This document shows positions 24,434-33,590 of a stretch of DNA of 64,000 nucleotides, in pieces. The DNA lies in NCBI GenBank assembly GCA_965229525.1, contig OZ245886.1, positions 1,550,001 to 1,614,000 on the forward strand, in the 5' to 3' direction. The notes under the pieces were generated by a model, which was not told the origin of the DNA, searched no databases, and saw only the letters and a program-made list of their open reading frames with translations. Made by a program: the position numbers and the translations under genes. How positions within the stretch are numbered: the first letter of the stretch is position 1; the number at the start of each line of letters is the position of its first letter. The DNA comes from HXMU1420-13 sp965229525. Lineage in GTDB: Bacteria > Bacteroidota > Rhodothermia > Balneolales > Balneolaceae.

Positions 24434-26488
24434 TCAGAGTTCCTTCTCCAACTTGTCTATCTGATCTCGGATTCTGGCAGCTTCTTCGAATTCCATATTT
24501 TTGGCGGCATTTAACATGGTGGCTCGAAGATGATCAATCAGCTTGTCCTTACTTTCGAAGGTTACTTCGTGCATGGCGGGTGATGCTTTGTATTGAATTC
24601 CATCTTCTGCAACTTTGATGGACTCGAGATAATCCAGCTCGGCCTGTTTCTCAGCTTCTTTGCTGAAATCGAATTTGTCTTTCGAGATAAGCGCCGGATC
24701 AACCAATGGTTTTAGTTCTTTCTGGACCGTCTGTGGAGTAATGCCATGTTCTTTGTTGTATGCTTCCTGAATCTTACGTCTGCGATTAGTTTCATCAATC
24801 ACCTTTTTCATGGAATCCGTGATTTTATCCGCATAAAGAACGGCCTTTCCATCCACATTTCTAGCAGCACGGCCTACAATCTGAAATAAGGAAGTCTCAG
24901 AACGAAGAAATCCTTCTTTATCGGCATCCATAATGGCCACCAGGCTCAATTCTGGAATATCAATCCCTTCACGTAAAAGATTGATCCCTACTAGTACATC
25001 GAAGTCGCCACGCCGATATTTGAATAATACTTCGATTCGTTCGAGCGCGTCCAACTCACTGTGCATGTAGGCTGCAGAAATCCCCACATTTTTCAGGTAT
25101 TCGCTGAGTTCTTCGGAAAGGCGCTTAGTTAGTGTAATTACCAGTACTCGTTCTTTTCTCTCAACGCGTTGACGAATTTCTTCCATCAAGTCATCCACCT
25201 GATTTCCTAATGGCCGGACCTCAATTTCCGGCTCCATCAAACCGGTTGGGCGAATAATCTGTTCGGCATACACCCCACCACTTTGTTTAAGCTCATAATC
25301 GCTAGGTGTAGCACTGACAAAAATCACCTGATTCACAATTTCTTCCCATTCATCAAAAGTGAGCGGTCGGTTATCAAGTGCCGAAGGAAGACGGAAGCCA
25401 TGATCAACCAATTGGACTTTACGTGATCGATCTCCGCCATACATCGCTGAAATTTGTGGGATAGTTTGATGACTCTCATCCACAACACAAAGAAAATCTT
25501 CCGGGAAATAATCGAGTAAACAATATGGTCTTTCCCCCGGTTTTCTTGCGGATAAATAGCGGCTATAGTTTTCAATTCCGGAGCAATAACCAATCTCTTG
25601 AATCATCTCAATATCAAATAATGTGCGTTGTTCAAGTCGCTTGGCTTCCAGAAATTTTTCTTCATCAATCAACACTTTATTTCGCCAATGAAGCTCGTCT
25701 CGTATTTGTTGAATGGAATCTTCAAGTCGTGATTTGGTGGTTACGTAATGTGAAGCAGGATAAATCTTAAACTCCTGGATTTCCTCAATTACATTTCCTG
25801 TATTTACATCGAACAGCTGGAGCTTTTCAATTTCATCTCCCCACTGAGTTATTCGCAAACCTTCATCTGAATAAGCAGGATATACATCTACTACATCTCC
25901 CCGAACTCGGAACACCCCACGTTTAAAGTCGAGATCATTACGCGTGTAATGAAGATCTACCATATCATATAGGAGTTTATTTCTTGGGATTTCCATTCCT
26001 GTATTCAATGAAACAATAAGCTTGGCATACTCACTCGGCGACCCAATACCGTAAATGCAACTCACCGACGAAACGATTACTACGTCTCTCCTGCCAGATA
26101 GCAATGAACTGGTGGCACGAAGTCGTAATCGTTGAATTTCCTCATTGATGGACAAATCCTTTTCAATGTATTTATCCTGTGCAGAGATGTATGCTTCCGG
26201 CTGATAGTAATCGTAGTAGGAAATGAAAAACTCTACGCGGTTATCTGGGAAAAAGTCACTTAACTCACGAAATAGCTGAGCTGCAAGAGTTTTATTGTGG
26301 CTCATTACCAATGTTGGGCGTTGCACATTTTCAATAACGCTGGCAACAGTACGGGTTTTACCAGAACCAGTGATTCCTAATAAAGTTTGAAATCGATCGC
26401 CAGCAAGAACACCCTCTGTAAGGTCTGCGATTGCTGTTGGTTGATCTCCGGCGGGTGAAAATGGTGAGTGAAGTTTGAAATCAGACAT
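24434..26488 (-). CDS. uvrB: Excinuclease ABC subunit B
   Basis: The 684-residue damage-verification helicase of nucleotide excision repair. Walker A is LLGITGSGKTRT, the beta-hairpin region is YYDYYQPEAYISAQDKYIEK, the DEAD-like motif is VVDESHQTI, and motif VI is QIVGRAARN. The C-terminal UVR domain (MEFEEAARIRDQIDKLEKEL) binds UvrC. All domains are full length. The secreted nuclease gene ends upstream at the 26503 side and the two are 14 bases apart on the same strand. Confidence 0.97.
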   Translation of the reverse strand: MSDFKLHSPFSPAGDQPTAIADLTEGVLAGDRFQTLLGITGSGKTRTVASVIENVQRPTLVMSHNKTLAAQLFRELSDFFPDNRVEFFISYYDYYQPEAYISAQDKYIEKDLSINEEIQRLRLRATSSLLSGRRDVVIVSSVSCIYGIGSPSEYAKLIVSLNTGMEIPRNKLLYDMVDLHYTRNDLDFKRGVFRVRGDVVDVYPAYSDEGLRITQWGDEIEKLQLFDVNTGNVIEEIQEFKIYPASHYVTTKSRLEDSIQQIRDELHWRNKVLIDEEKFLEAKRLEQRTLFDIEMIQEIGYCSGIENYSRYLSARKPGERPYCLLDYFPEDFLCVVDESHQTIPQISAMYGGDRSRKVQLVDHGFRLPSALDNRPLTFDEWEEIVNQVIFVSATPSDYELKQSGGVYAEQIIRPTGLMEPEIEVRPLGNQVDDLMEEIRQRVERKERVLVITLTKRLSEELSEYLKNVGISAAYMHSELDALERIEVLFKYRRGDFDVLVGINLLREGIDIPELSLVAIMDADKEGFLRSETSLFQIVGRAARNVDGKAVLYADKITDSMKKVIDETNRRRKIQEAYNKEHGITPQTVQKELKPLVDPALISKDKFDFSKEAEKQAELDYLESIKVAEDGIQYKASPAMHEVTFESKDKLIDHLRATMLNAAKNMEFEEAARIRDQIDKLEKEL

Positions 26489-26502
26489 CCTATTAAGATA
26501 AC

Positions 26503-28221
26503 CTATTTAACTAAAATCATCTGTTTGTTTTGTACTTCGCCTTCTACTTTCAAACGGTAAATATAAACTCCGGATGCCAGTTGGTCAGCATCAAATATAA
26601 AAGTATGATCTCCAGAATTATAGAACTGATCATCAATTAGTGAAGCGATCATTGAACCGTTTATTGAATGCACGGATAAGTTGATGTTGCCAGATTTATT
26701 GAGCGAAAATGGAATGGTTGTAGAAGGATTAAATGGGTTCGGAAAATTCTGAGCTAAATTAAATGAACTTGGCGTATCTATTTCCAGGGAAGAAGTAGTT
26801 GCGGTTTTAAATTTAAAATCCGCTACCACAGGAATATGATCCGAAGCATTAATCGTATCATTTAACTCGAGTCCATAAGCTTGCAAAGTATCTGGGTCAA
26901 GCGACGGAGTGTGTAAGGAAAAGGAGTTATTCAATTCTAGTACGGAACCGGAATACACCATATAATCCAACCTTCCGGCGCCAAAGGAGCTATTTGGACT
27001 ATACCAGGTAAATGTTGTTGGTGAACCAGGATTAATTGGCTTTGCGTCGTCCAAGGCTGTGCCATCCCAATCAGGATTAAAGTCTGCCCCGTAAGTGCCT
27101 TCATTAGCTATATCACCAGTAATTAATGTGGTTTGTTGGCGATTTAATCCAACAAGATTCATATCCCCCATAATAATCACTGGAGTGTTTTCCGGGATAT
27201 CAAACTCGGATCCATTTTGTGAATCCCGAAGGAATGCCATGAACGCATCAATCTCGTCTTGGCGACCAGCATCATTACCACAGCATGGCGGATGTGCAAC
27301 AATGGTAAATATCAAATAATCACCCTGATCAAGTAGATATGCGGAGTTTCCGGTTATAGTTTTCTGATTCACAATTGGATAGCGACTCACAATTAAATTG
27401 TCCGTTCCAGTATCACCAGAATACCATGTTTCTCCTTCAGCAGATGGGATGAATTCTTCTATTAAATCTGCTGCTTGCTGACCACTGTTATTATAGACTT
27501 CCTGAAGACCGATGATGTCCGGTTGAATTGCTGAAAAAATTCGTTCAAACTCTTCTTTAGCAGAAAGATCAAACAAGTTATCTCGGAGGACATTGTATGA
27601 TAAAACACGGTAATCAGTAGTTGAGCTTTTCGCTAAACGAAATTCAGTTCCATTATATATCGATTCAAGATCGAATTGATAATAGGCGGGTGTTCCAGCA
27701 TCTGGAACGTATTCATTGGTTGATTCTGATTGAAAGAACAACGCAATCTCTTGTGAACTGAATAACTCGGAACCCCCAACGGTCGCACTTAGATCAAATT
27801 TGAACTCAAAAGTTGTTGAGGTAACAGTAGGTGAACCAATTAATCCAACCTGATAGGGACTAACATCAATTGCACCGAATGATCCTTGTCTCTCTCCTAG
27901 AGTGAACTGAAAGTCATATCCAATGCCATTTTTCTCGATACCCGTTCCAATATCATTATCGGTATCGATGTAGAGAACAAGGTCGTTGTCTTCCTGAATA
28001 TCAAATTCATCACTTAATTCGATAAAGAAATAAAGGAAGCGATCATCATTTGTCATTTTGAATTGAAGGACATCAAGTCCGTTGCTATCTCCCGAAGGGT
28101 CAACAAATTCAGTTTGAATTGACGTCCATTCACTTACATCCTCATCAAGGATAATTTGCTGTGAAATAACAGGCGATGTAGTTAGAATTAGAAATAGAAA
28201 AAATAAGAATAGTCGATTCAT
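26503..28221 (-). CDS. Secreted endonuclease/exonuclease/phosphatase with type IX secretion tail
   Basis: A 572-residue exported protein. Residues 1-20 are a signal peptide (SPVISQ). Residues ~20-190 form a CBM9/DOMON-like beta domain (YIDTDNDIGTG). Residues ~200-475 are an endonuclease/exonuclease/phosphatase domain with IIGLQEVYNNSG, IMGDMNLVG and SDHIPVVADF. The C-terminal 85 residues (NFPNPFNPSTTIPFSL to the end) are a type IX secretion sorting domain. It is likely a surface-attached or released nuclease or phosphodiesterase used for nutrient scavenging; the substrate is unproven. Confidence 0.88.
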   Translation of the reverse strand: MNRLFLFFLFLILTTSPVISQQIILDEDVSEWTSIQTEFVDPSGDSNGLDVLQFKMTNDDRFLYFFIELSDEFDIQEDNDLVLYIDTDNDIGTGIEKNGIGYDFQFTLGERQGSFGAIDVSPYQVGLIGSPTVTSTTFEFKFDLSATVGGSELFSSQEIALFFQSESTNEYVPDAGTPAYYQFDLESIYNGTEFRLAKSSTTDYRVLSYNVLRDNLFDLSAKEEFERIFSAIQPDIIGLQEVYNNSGQQAADLIEEFIPSAEGETWYSGDTGTDNLIVSRYPIVNQKTITGNSAYLLDQGDYLIFTIVAHPPCCGNDAGRQDEIDAFMAFLRDSQNGSEFDIPENTPVIIMGDMNLVGLNRQQTTLITGDIANEGTYGADFNPDWDGTALDDAKPINPGSPTTFTWYSPNSSFGAGRLDYMVYSGSVLELNNSFSLHTPSLDPDTLQAYGLELNDTINASDHIPVVADFKFKTATTSSLEIDTPSSFNLAQNFPNPFNPSTTIPFSLNKSGNINLSVHSINGSMIASLIDDQFYNSGDHTFIFDADQLASGVYIYRLKVEGEVQNKQMILVK

Positions 28222-28291
28222 AATAATATTGTATTGGAGCCTAATCTAGCTGCTTTTGAAATAAGGTTCTTTAAAGATTTGTTTTATTTTG

Positions 28292-28326
28292 ACCTCACCC
28301 TGTCCCTCTCCTAAATTAGGAGAGGG
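28292..28326. repeat. Left inverted repeat of the DUF559 unit
   Basis: ACCTCACCCTGTCCCTCTCC is followed by an internal hairpin CCTCTCCT/AGGAGAGG. Its first 20 bases match the reverse complement of the right repeat at 28725-28744 at 18 of 20 positions. Confidence 0.75.
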
Positions 28327-28351
28327 GACTCCTTTAAATAATTTTTGAATA

Positions 28352-28708
28352 TTGAAAAATCCGAGTATCACTAAAGAATTAAGAAGAGAATTACGTCAAC
28401 AGTCGACAAAAGCGGAGCAAATTCTGTGGAAAGAACTTCGGAACAGGAAATGTGCAGGCGTCAAGGTTAAAAGACAATATGGATTCGGGCCATATGTTTT
28501 AGACTTTTATGTTCCAGAACTCAATATCGCAATTGAAGTAGATGGTTTAATTCATGAAATGCCTGAAAACAAATTGCATGATATCAACAGAGATAGCCAT
28601 CTAAAAGACAATGGAATTCAAGTTATTAGAATCACAAATGATGAGGTTCAAACAAATCTAGATGCGACACTAGAGAAATTAAGCACTATATTTGGCGCCA
28701 AGCTATAA
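28352..28708 (+). CDS. DUF559 domain endonuclease (Vsr/PD-(D/E)XK-like)
   Basis: A 118-residue single-domain protein. LRRELRQQSTKAEQILWKEL, KVKRQYGFGPYVLDFYVP and LNIAIEVDG are the DUF559 signature. Asp in LDFYV and Glu in IEVDG are the expected metal ligands of a Vsr-like nuclease fold. The start is TTG at 28354 minus two, i.e. 28352; no ATG is available nearby. The gene fills almost exactly the space between two inverted repeats (28292-28326 and 28711-28744), so it looks like cargo of a small repeat-bounded unit. No physiological role is established. Confidence 0.88.
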   Translation: MKNPSITKELRRELRQQSTKAEQILWKELRNRKCAGVKVKRQYGFGPYVLDFYVPELNIAIEVDGLIHEMPENKLHDINRDSHLKDNGIQVIRITNDEVQTNLDATLEKLSTIFGAKL

Positions 28709-28710
28709 TT

Positions 28711-28744
28711 CCCTCTCCTTTGAAGGAGAGGGTTAGGGTGAGGT
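28711..28744. repeat. Right inverted repeat of the DUF559 unit
   Basis: CCCTCTCCTT/AAGGAGAGGG is an internal hairpin and is followed by TTAGGGTGAGGT. The outer 20 bases pair with the left repeat at 28292-28311 with two mismatches. Confidence 0.75.
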
Positions 28745-28767
28745 AGGAACCAAGAAAAATTATAATT

Positions 28768-29901
28768 ATGCCCCATCGCCATAAGGAGCTTCAGAACTCC
28801 CGAAAACGTATCGATGAAATTGATGAACAGATTTTAGATCTGCTGGCAGAAAGAGCCAACATTGTGAAAGACGTAATCAAAACGAAGGTTGAAAACCAAT
28901 TACCAGTATTTGTACCTGTTCGTGAACAGGAAAAATCGGAAGCTTTCAAAGCATTGGCTGCAGAGCGGGGTATTAAACCAGAGTGGGCAGAAGATTTTCT
29001 TAGACTGATTATGAGCTCGTCGAGAGATAGTCAATCACAATCCAAGTTCCCAATAGCGACAGAAGAACCTAAGCACATTTTGTATATCGGTGGCGAAGGT
29101 GGAATGGGGAAATTGTATAAGAGAATTACCGAGCAAACCGGGCATCATGCCTATTCAATTGATAAAGGTAACTGGTTCGAATTAGATGGATTGACAGAAA
29201 AGTTGGATTTGGTGATAGTAACGGTGCCTATCAATGTAACCGAATCCGTTATTGAGCGATTAAAAGGCCGTCTTTCTGAGAAGACGATTCTTGCAGATTT
29301 CACGTCAAATAAATCAAAGCCAATTGCGGCGATGTTGGAGGCTCACGCCGGACCCGTTATTGGGCTTCACCCTATGCATGGTCCCGATGTTGCAAATCTT
29401 TCCAAGCAGTTGATGGTTGTTTGTCCGGGAAGAGAGGCTGAAAAAGCTGAATGGTTCGTAAAGCAGTGTGAATTATGGGGAATGCGAATTATCAATGCTG
29501 ATCAGGAAAAGCATGACCATGTAATGCATTTGGTGCAAGGATTAAGACACTTTGTGGCGCTACTTCATGGTTCGTTTATGAAGCAGTATGATCTCAAGCC
29601 CTCCGACATGGTTGAGTATTCTTCACCTATCTACCGAGCAGAATTAATGATGACGGGTCGAATTTTTGCTCAGTCTGCCGAATTGTACGCGGATATTGTT
29701 TTTTCGAATGAAGAGCGGCGTGAATTACTTACCAACTTCTTTGAACATCATCAGAAGCTAGCAGAATTAGTGAAGTCGAATGATAGAGAAGGCTTCATCA
29801 AGGAGTTTGAAGGTGTAACCGACTTCTTTGGACGATTTGCAACACAAGCATTAGAAGAGTCTGGGTACTTGATTAATCGTTTGGCTGATAGGTTTGCTTA
29901 G
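28768..29901 (+). CDS. tyrA: Bifunctional chorismate mutase/prephenate dehydrogenase (T-protein)
   Basis: A 377-residue enzyme of tyrosine synthesis. An AroQ-type chorismate mutase covers residues ~5-90 (SRKRIDEIDEQILDLLAERA). An NAD-binding prephenate dehydrogenase covers ~105-377, beginning IGGEGGMGKLYKR and including GLHPMHGPD and HDHVMHLVQGLRHF. The first domain makes prephenate and the second oxidises it to 4-hydroxyphenylpyruvate. No other aromatic pathway genes are near. It follows the DUF559 unit, whose insertion lies just 24 bases upstream. Confidence 0.93.
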   Translation: MPHRHKELQNSRKRIDEIDEQILDLLAERANIVKDVIKTKVENQLPVFVPVREQEKSEAFKALAAERGIKPEWAEDFLRLIMSSSRDSQSQSKFPIATEEPKHILYIGGEGGMGKLYKRITEQTGHHAYSIDKGNWFELDGLTEKLDLVIVTVPINVTESVIERLKGRLSEKTILADFTSNKSKPIAAMLEAHAGPVIGLHPMHGPDVANLSKQLMVVCPGREAEKAEWFVKQCELWGMRIINADQEKHDHVMHLVQGLRHFVALLHGSFMKQYDLKPSDMVEYSSPIYRAELMMTGRIFAQSAELYADIVFSNEERRELLTNFFEHHQKLAELVKSNDREGFIKEFEGVTDFFGRFATQALEESGYLINRLADRFA

Positions 29902-29964
29902 TTAGCCGTGAGGTGTGAGTAGTGAGTTTTTTTACACCTGCTTTGAAAGAGGAGTGGAGTTAAT

Positions 29965-30116
29965 TATATGGCTACAATCTAATTCCGGAAGAAATGCGGT
30001 AGGAATGATCTGGTGGTTGAAGCGATCGTTAGCTTGATTTGAATCGAAGTAAAATATCTAGTGAATCTCCATTTCTTTCGGCGGTTTTTGGGTACTTTTG
30101 TCCGTACAAAAGTGCC
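29965..30116. repeat. Repeat B, copy 1 (upstream of the DUF1643 gene)
   Basis: It contains GAAGAAATGCGGTAGGA and ends with the hairpin GGTACTTTTG/CAAAAGTGCC (30091-30116). The same blocks, in the same order, occur at about 36718-36851. The middle of the two copies is diverged. Confidence 0.65.
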
Positions 30117-30128
30117 ATAATACGAATC

Positions 30129-30157
30129 AAAGATCCTGAAACGAGTTCAGGATGACG
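30129..30157. repeat. REP-like hairpin
   Basis: AGATCCTGAAACGAGTTCAGGATGAC forms an ATCCTGAA/TTCAGGAT stem. It lies just upstream of the DUF1643 start codon. Confidence 0.6.
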
Positions 30158-30169
30158 GAAATATAGAAA

Positions 30170-30694
30170 ATGACCGAAAAACCCTGGATTTACGACCACG
30201 ACGAACCATTAGCCCGATATTCTTTGGGGCAGGAAGGTTCAAACCCTTTGGTTGGAATAGGAGTCAATCCAAGTACCGCAGTTCCAGGTAACTTAGATCC
30301 AACAGTCGCTGGAGTTGCTCGTTTTGCTGATGAAAAGGGATATGATGGCTGGTTGATGTTTAATTTATATCCACAAAGGGCGACCAATCCAAACAATATG
30401 CACAAACGCTTTCAGAAGAAGATCCATCAAAAGAATATGGATGCTATTGAGCGATTATTAAATCAACAGGCTTTGGATGTATGGTGTGCTTGGGGTACGC
30501 TCATCGAAAAACGGGATTACCTGTCGAGATGTATGTTGGAGATGTTTGAAATTCTGGAATCAGCGAATTGTAACTATTACAAGCGAGGGGCAATTTCTAA
30601 AGCAGGGCATCCTCACCATCCGCTTTATCTCAAAAAAACTGCTCCTTTAGAGGTTTTTGATTTAAGGGAATATGTCCATCAACTTAGAAAGTAG
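30170..30694 (+). CDS. DUF1643 domain-containing protein
   Basis: A 174-residue soluble protein. GVNPSTA, DPTVAGVARFADEKGYDGW, FNLYPQRATNP and the C-terminal GHPHHPLYL match DUF1643. That family is often found in mobile or phage regions and has no established activity. The start ATG at 30170 follows a REP hairpin by about a dozen bases. The gene lies between repeat B (ending 30116) and repeat A (from 30753). A second locus at 36.4-36.85 kb has A and B next to each other without this gene. Confidence 0.85.
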   Translation: MTEKPWIYDHDEPLARYSLGQEGSNPLVGIGVNPSTAVPGNLDPTVAGVARFADEKGYDGWLMFNLYPQRATNPNNMHKRFQKKIHQKNMDAIERLLNQQALDVWCAWGTLIEKRDYLSRCMLEMFEILESANCNYYKRGAISKAGHPHHPLYLKKTAPLEVFDLREYVHQLRK

Positions 30695-30752
30695 CTTTCT
30701 TGAATTATTATCGTTCTTTTGTGCCGACCCCGCTTTTCAGCGTGGCAGGCAT

Positions 30753-30910
30753 AAGAACCATCCCGAAAGCATTCGGGACTGGCTGGTTGGCTTCCGGGCA
30801 GTGAATCTTCTGAATTCTACCTAAAACCAATCGGTCGACTTTTCGACCAGGTTTTAGGATTCGAATTCTTGGAAAGATTAACTGCTATTCCTTCACCCAA
30901 CCAATGCCGA
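30753..30910. repeat. Repeat A, copy 1 (158 bp, structured)
   Basis: This 158-base block is about 97% identical to 36461-36618 (I count five mismatches). It contains CCCGAAAGC/TTCGGG and a long stem CCTAAAACC...GGTTTTAGG with inner GGTCGA/TCGACC. Four of the five differences fall in hairpin centres or the apical loop. Downstream, 30911-31158 has a 22-base perfect palindrome at 30966-30987 and a TCCCGACTTGTCGGGA hairpin near 31106, but no supported gene; the 70-codon frame at 30869-31081 is mostly repeat. Confidence 0.85.
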
Positions 30911-31158
30911 CTTCCAAAAGAGGGCCTCAAAATTATTGATGAAATAAGCCGAGAGGAAGAGAGCGTGTCCCGAAAGCTTTCGGGACAAATAAATTCGCAC
31001 CGGTCATTCATCAATAAACTGTTGAGAAAGAAGATGGACCATCGAAGTTATTTAGCGAACGTAATCAAGGCGCATCAATAATTCGTAGCCTAGATCTTTT
31101 GGTATCCCGACTTGTCGGGACATCATGGCAAAAGTACTACGTAATTTGAATGACTAAG

Positions 31159-31869
31159 CTATGTCAATAAATTCCCGTCTTCATCCCATTCAGCAGTGAC
31201 ATCTCGCTTAGATTGATCCACACATTTTGCCAGCCACTCAGGTTCGTATTCTAACCCATGATCTCTTAAAACATCATCAGGAACTCCATCCCAAACATTT
31301 GGACGATTTCCAACATAACCTAGATCATCCCAGCCCATTTGTGTTGTATAATATCCGGTTAACGTGAAATTTCTAATCTGATTAAAAAAGTCGACTCCAG
31401 GTTGGGTTTCCTCCGTAGCTTTATCAGGATATGCAATCGTATCCAAAATGGTGATTTGGTCTTCGCTTGTTGCAAAAATGAAATCTTTGCCGTTTTGTGA
31501 TCTTGAATAGGTATCGAGCCATGCAATTCCATCACGAAACCCATCCTGTTGATTGGGCCATTCTTTCACAGCAAAATCAATGAATTCTGGTGCAAAAGCT
31601 TCACTTGCTGATCCTGCAGTTTCAGTTGAAGGAAGAATTAAATCACAAAGAACTGCGACTGTTTCAAACTCATGATCTGTAAAGAAATTCTTATTAAATA
31701 TTTTCTGATCTCTGGCTTTTTCTTCGGGCGTTCTCCCATATGAGCTGAAGTCATACACATCTTGTAATCTTCTACGATCAGAACCATCCGGCGCACACCC
31801 ATTGATGATCATTCCTGAGCCAAGAGCTCCTAGCAGCATCGTTTTTATGGAATCTCGTCTATTCATCAT
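31159..31869 (-). CDS. Gluconate 2-dehydrogenase subunit 3-like protein (Tat-exported)
   Basis: A 236-residue protein with an N-terminal MNRRDSIKTMLLGALGSG followed by a Cys in INGC, which reads as a twin-arginine signal with a possible lipobox. The remainder fits the gluconate_2-dh3 family, the small subunit of membrane-associated GMC dehydrogenases. It starts one base from the end of the GMC oxidoreductase gene, so the two proteins should form a complex exported together. No cytochrome c subunit is adjacent, so the electron acceptor is unknown. Confidence 0.85.
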   Translation of the reverse strand: MMNRRDSIKTMLLGALGSGMIINGCAPDGSDRRRLQDVYDFSSYGRTPEEKARDQKIFNKNFFTDHEFETVAVLCDLILPSTETAGSASEAFAPEFIDFAVKEWPNQQDGFRDGIAWLDTYSRSQNGKDFIFATSEDQITILDTIAYPDKATEETQPGVDFFNQIRNFTLTGYYTTQMGWDDLGYVGNRPNVWDGVPDDVLRDHGLEYEPEWLAKCVDQSKRDVTAEWDEDGNLLT

Positions 31870-33590
31870 TAGATATTTTGCTTTTTAAGTTCATCGACCA
31901 CGTATTCAGAGGCTCGCATCGAAAGTGCTAAGATGGTCCAGGTCGGGTTTTTATCAGCTTGCGATACGAATGTACCCGCATCGACCACAAATACATTTTC
32001 ACAATCATGCAATTGTGACCATTTATTTGTTACAGAATTTGAAGGATTATCACCCATTCGAGTTGTTCCAACTTCATGAATGATTTGTCCAGGCGCAGTT
32101 AACCCATACCCTTCTTCCTCACCAGGTTTATCACCCATCATTATTCCACCGGCAGAAGTGAGTACTTCTTCCATCAAGTCTTGCGAATGTTTTGCTTGCT
32201 TATACTCGTAGTCCGTCCATTTGTAATTGAACTTCAAGACAGGAATTCCCCATTGATCTACTTTATCAGGGTCTATTTCACAATAGTTATCGTATTGTGG
32301 AACACTTTCCCCACGCATTGAAATACCCAGGGTTGCCCCATAGAATTTCTTCATATCATCGCGCAATTTATCGCCATAACCTCCAACCTGACCGCCTACA
32401 TATTTATTTAAGTCAGATACATTAAAACCGGTACCATAAGAAGGCTGACCTAAGCCGCCCCAAATTTCGAAATGATAGCCTCTTGGGAAATCCAATTTAG
32501 CTTCATTTAACCACCACGGCGTATACACATGAAGACCACCAACTCCATCCTCATTGTAGGTTTTTCGATTCATAAGTTCTGGAATCAGGGCCATTCGACT
32601 TGCACCTGTCGAGTCATGAAGATATCGCCCCATAACACCACTACTATTTCCCAAACCATTAGGATGTTGAGTGCTTTTAGAATTCATCAGAATTCGAGCC
32701 GTTGAGCAGGCTGATGCGCCCATCACAATTACTTTTCCACTAATCTCTTGCTCAGTCCCGTTTTCTTTATTGATGTAAGAAACACCCGTTGCTTTTCCTT
32801 CATCATTGGTTATGACTTTGCGAGCCATCGCATTTACAAATAAATCAATGCGACCGGTTCCTTTTTGGGCTGGAAATATCAAACAGGTACCTGAAGAAAA
32901 ATCAGCATAAATCTGGCATGCGCGGAAACATTGATTGCAGTAGAAAAATACACCACGATCATTATTTAACCGTTTTGTTAGGATGGAAAGTCGTGATGGA
33001 ATTACCGGGATTCCTGCTTTTCTTGCCCCCTTTATGTAATACATTTCATGTAACCGAGGCTTTGGTGGAGGAAGAAAAAAGCCGTCCGGTTCATTATAAA
33101 TACCTTCTTTACTACCAAACACTCCAATCAATTTATCAACGCGATCGTAATATGGTTTTATATCATCGTAACCAATAGGCCAATTATCACCAAGACCATC
33201 GATATCTTTACGTTTGAAATCAAGCGGACCAAATCGAAGTGAAATTCTTCCCCAATGATTAGTTCTTCCACCAAGCATGCGTGATCGAAACCACCAGAAG
33301 TCAGTCCCTTCTTCTTTGGTGTAGGGTTCACCCTCAATATTCCATCCGCCATAGGCAGCATCCCAGTCACCAAAATTTCGTAAGGGTGTTGAGGCCCCTC
33401 TTCTCGGAGACTCCCAAGCTGGCCGTAATTGGCTTCGATATTGATCCTGGGCAGGATCAAAAAATGGTCCAGCCTCTATGATAGCGACATTTAATCCGTT
33501 TTCTGCCAGTATTTTAGCAGACATACCTCCACCGGCGCCTGAACCAATAATTACTGCGTCATAGACTTTTCTGTTTTTGATGATCTCCAT
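31869..33590 (-). CDS. GMC family oxidoreductase (FAD subunit)
   Basis: A 573-residue flavoprotein. The N-terminal IIGSGAGGGMSAKILAENG binds FAD. A conserved HEVGTTRMGD and the C-terminal VVDAGTFVSQADKNPTWTI are of the GMC C-domain, with the catalytic His region. It resembles the large subunit of gluconate 2-dehydrogenase and glucoside 3-dehydrogenases, so oxidation of a sugar or sugar glycoside is likely; the precise substrate is inferred. It has no signal of its own and probably rides on the Tat signal of the downstream partner. Confidence 0.88.
   Translation of the reverse strand: MEIIKNRKVYDAVIIGSGAGGGMSAKILAENGLNVAIIEAGPFFDPAQDQYRSQLRPAWESPRRGASTPLRNFGDWDAAYGGWNIEGEPYTKEEGTDFWWFRSRMLGGRTNHWGRISLRFGPLDFKRKDIDGLGDNWPIGYDDIKPYYDRVDKLIGVFGSKEGIYNEPDGFFLPPPKPRLHEMYYIKGARKAGIPVIPSRLSILTKRLNNDRGVFFYCNQCFRACQIYADFSSGTCLIFPAQKGTGRIDLFVNAMARKVITNDEGKATGVSYINKENGTEQEISGKVIVMGASACSTARILMNSKSTQHPNGLGNSSGVMGRYLHDSTGASRMALIPELMNRKTYNEDGVGGLHVYTPWWLNEAKLDFPRGYHFEIWGGLGQPSYGTGFNVSDLNKYVGGQVGGYGDKLRDDMKKFYGATLGISMRGESVPQYDNYCEIDPDKVDQWGIPVLKFNYKWTDYEYKQAKHSQDLMEEVLTSAGGIMMGDKPGEEEGYGLTAPGQIIHEVGTTRMGDNPSNSVTNKWSQLHDCENVFVVDAGTFVSQADKNPTWTILALSMRASEYVVDELKKQNI

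Noticed and set aside
30869..31081. A 70-codon plus-strand frame (MERLTAIPSP...) at the end of repeat A
   Set aside because: The first part is the repeat itself, and the second copy at 36.6 kb diverges and stops differently, so it is not a conserved gene.
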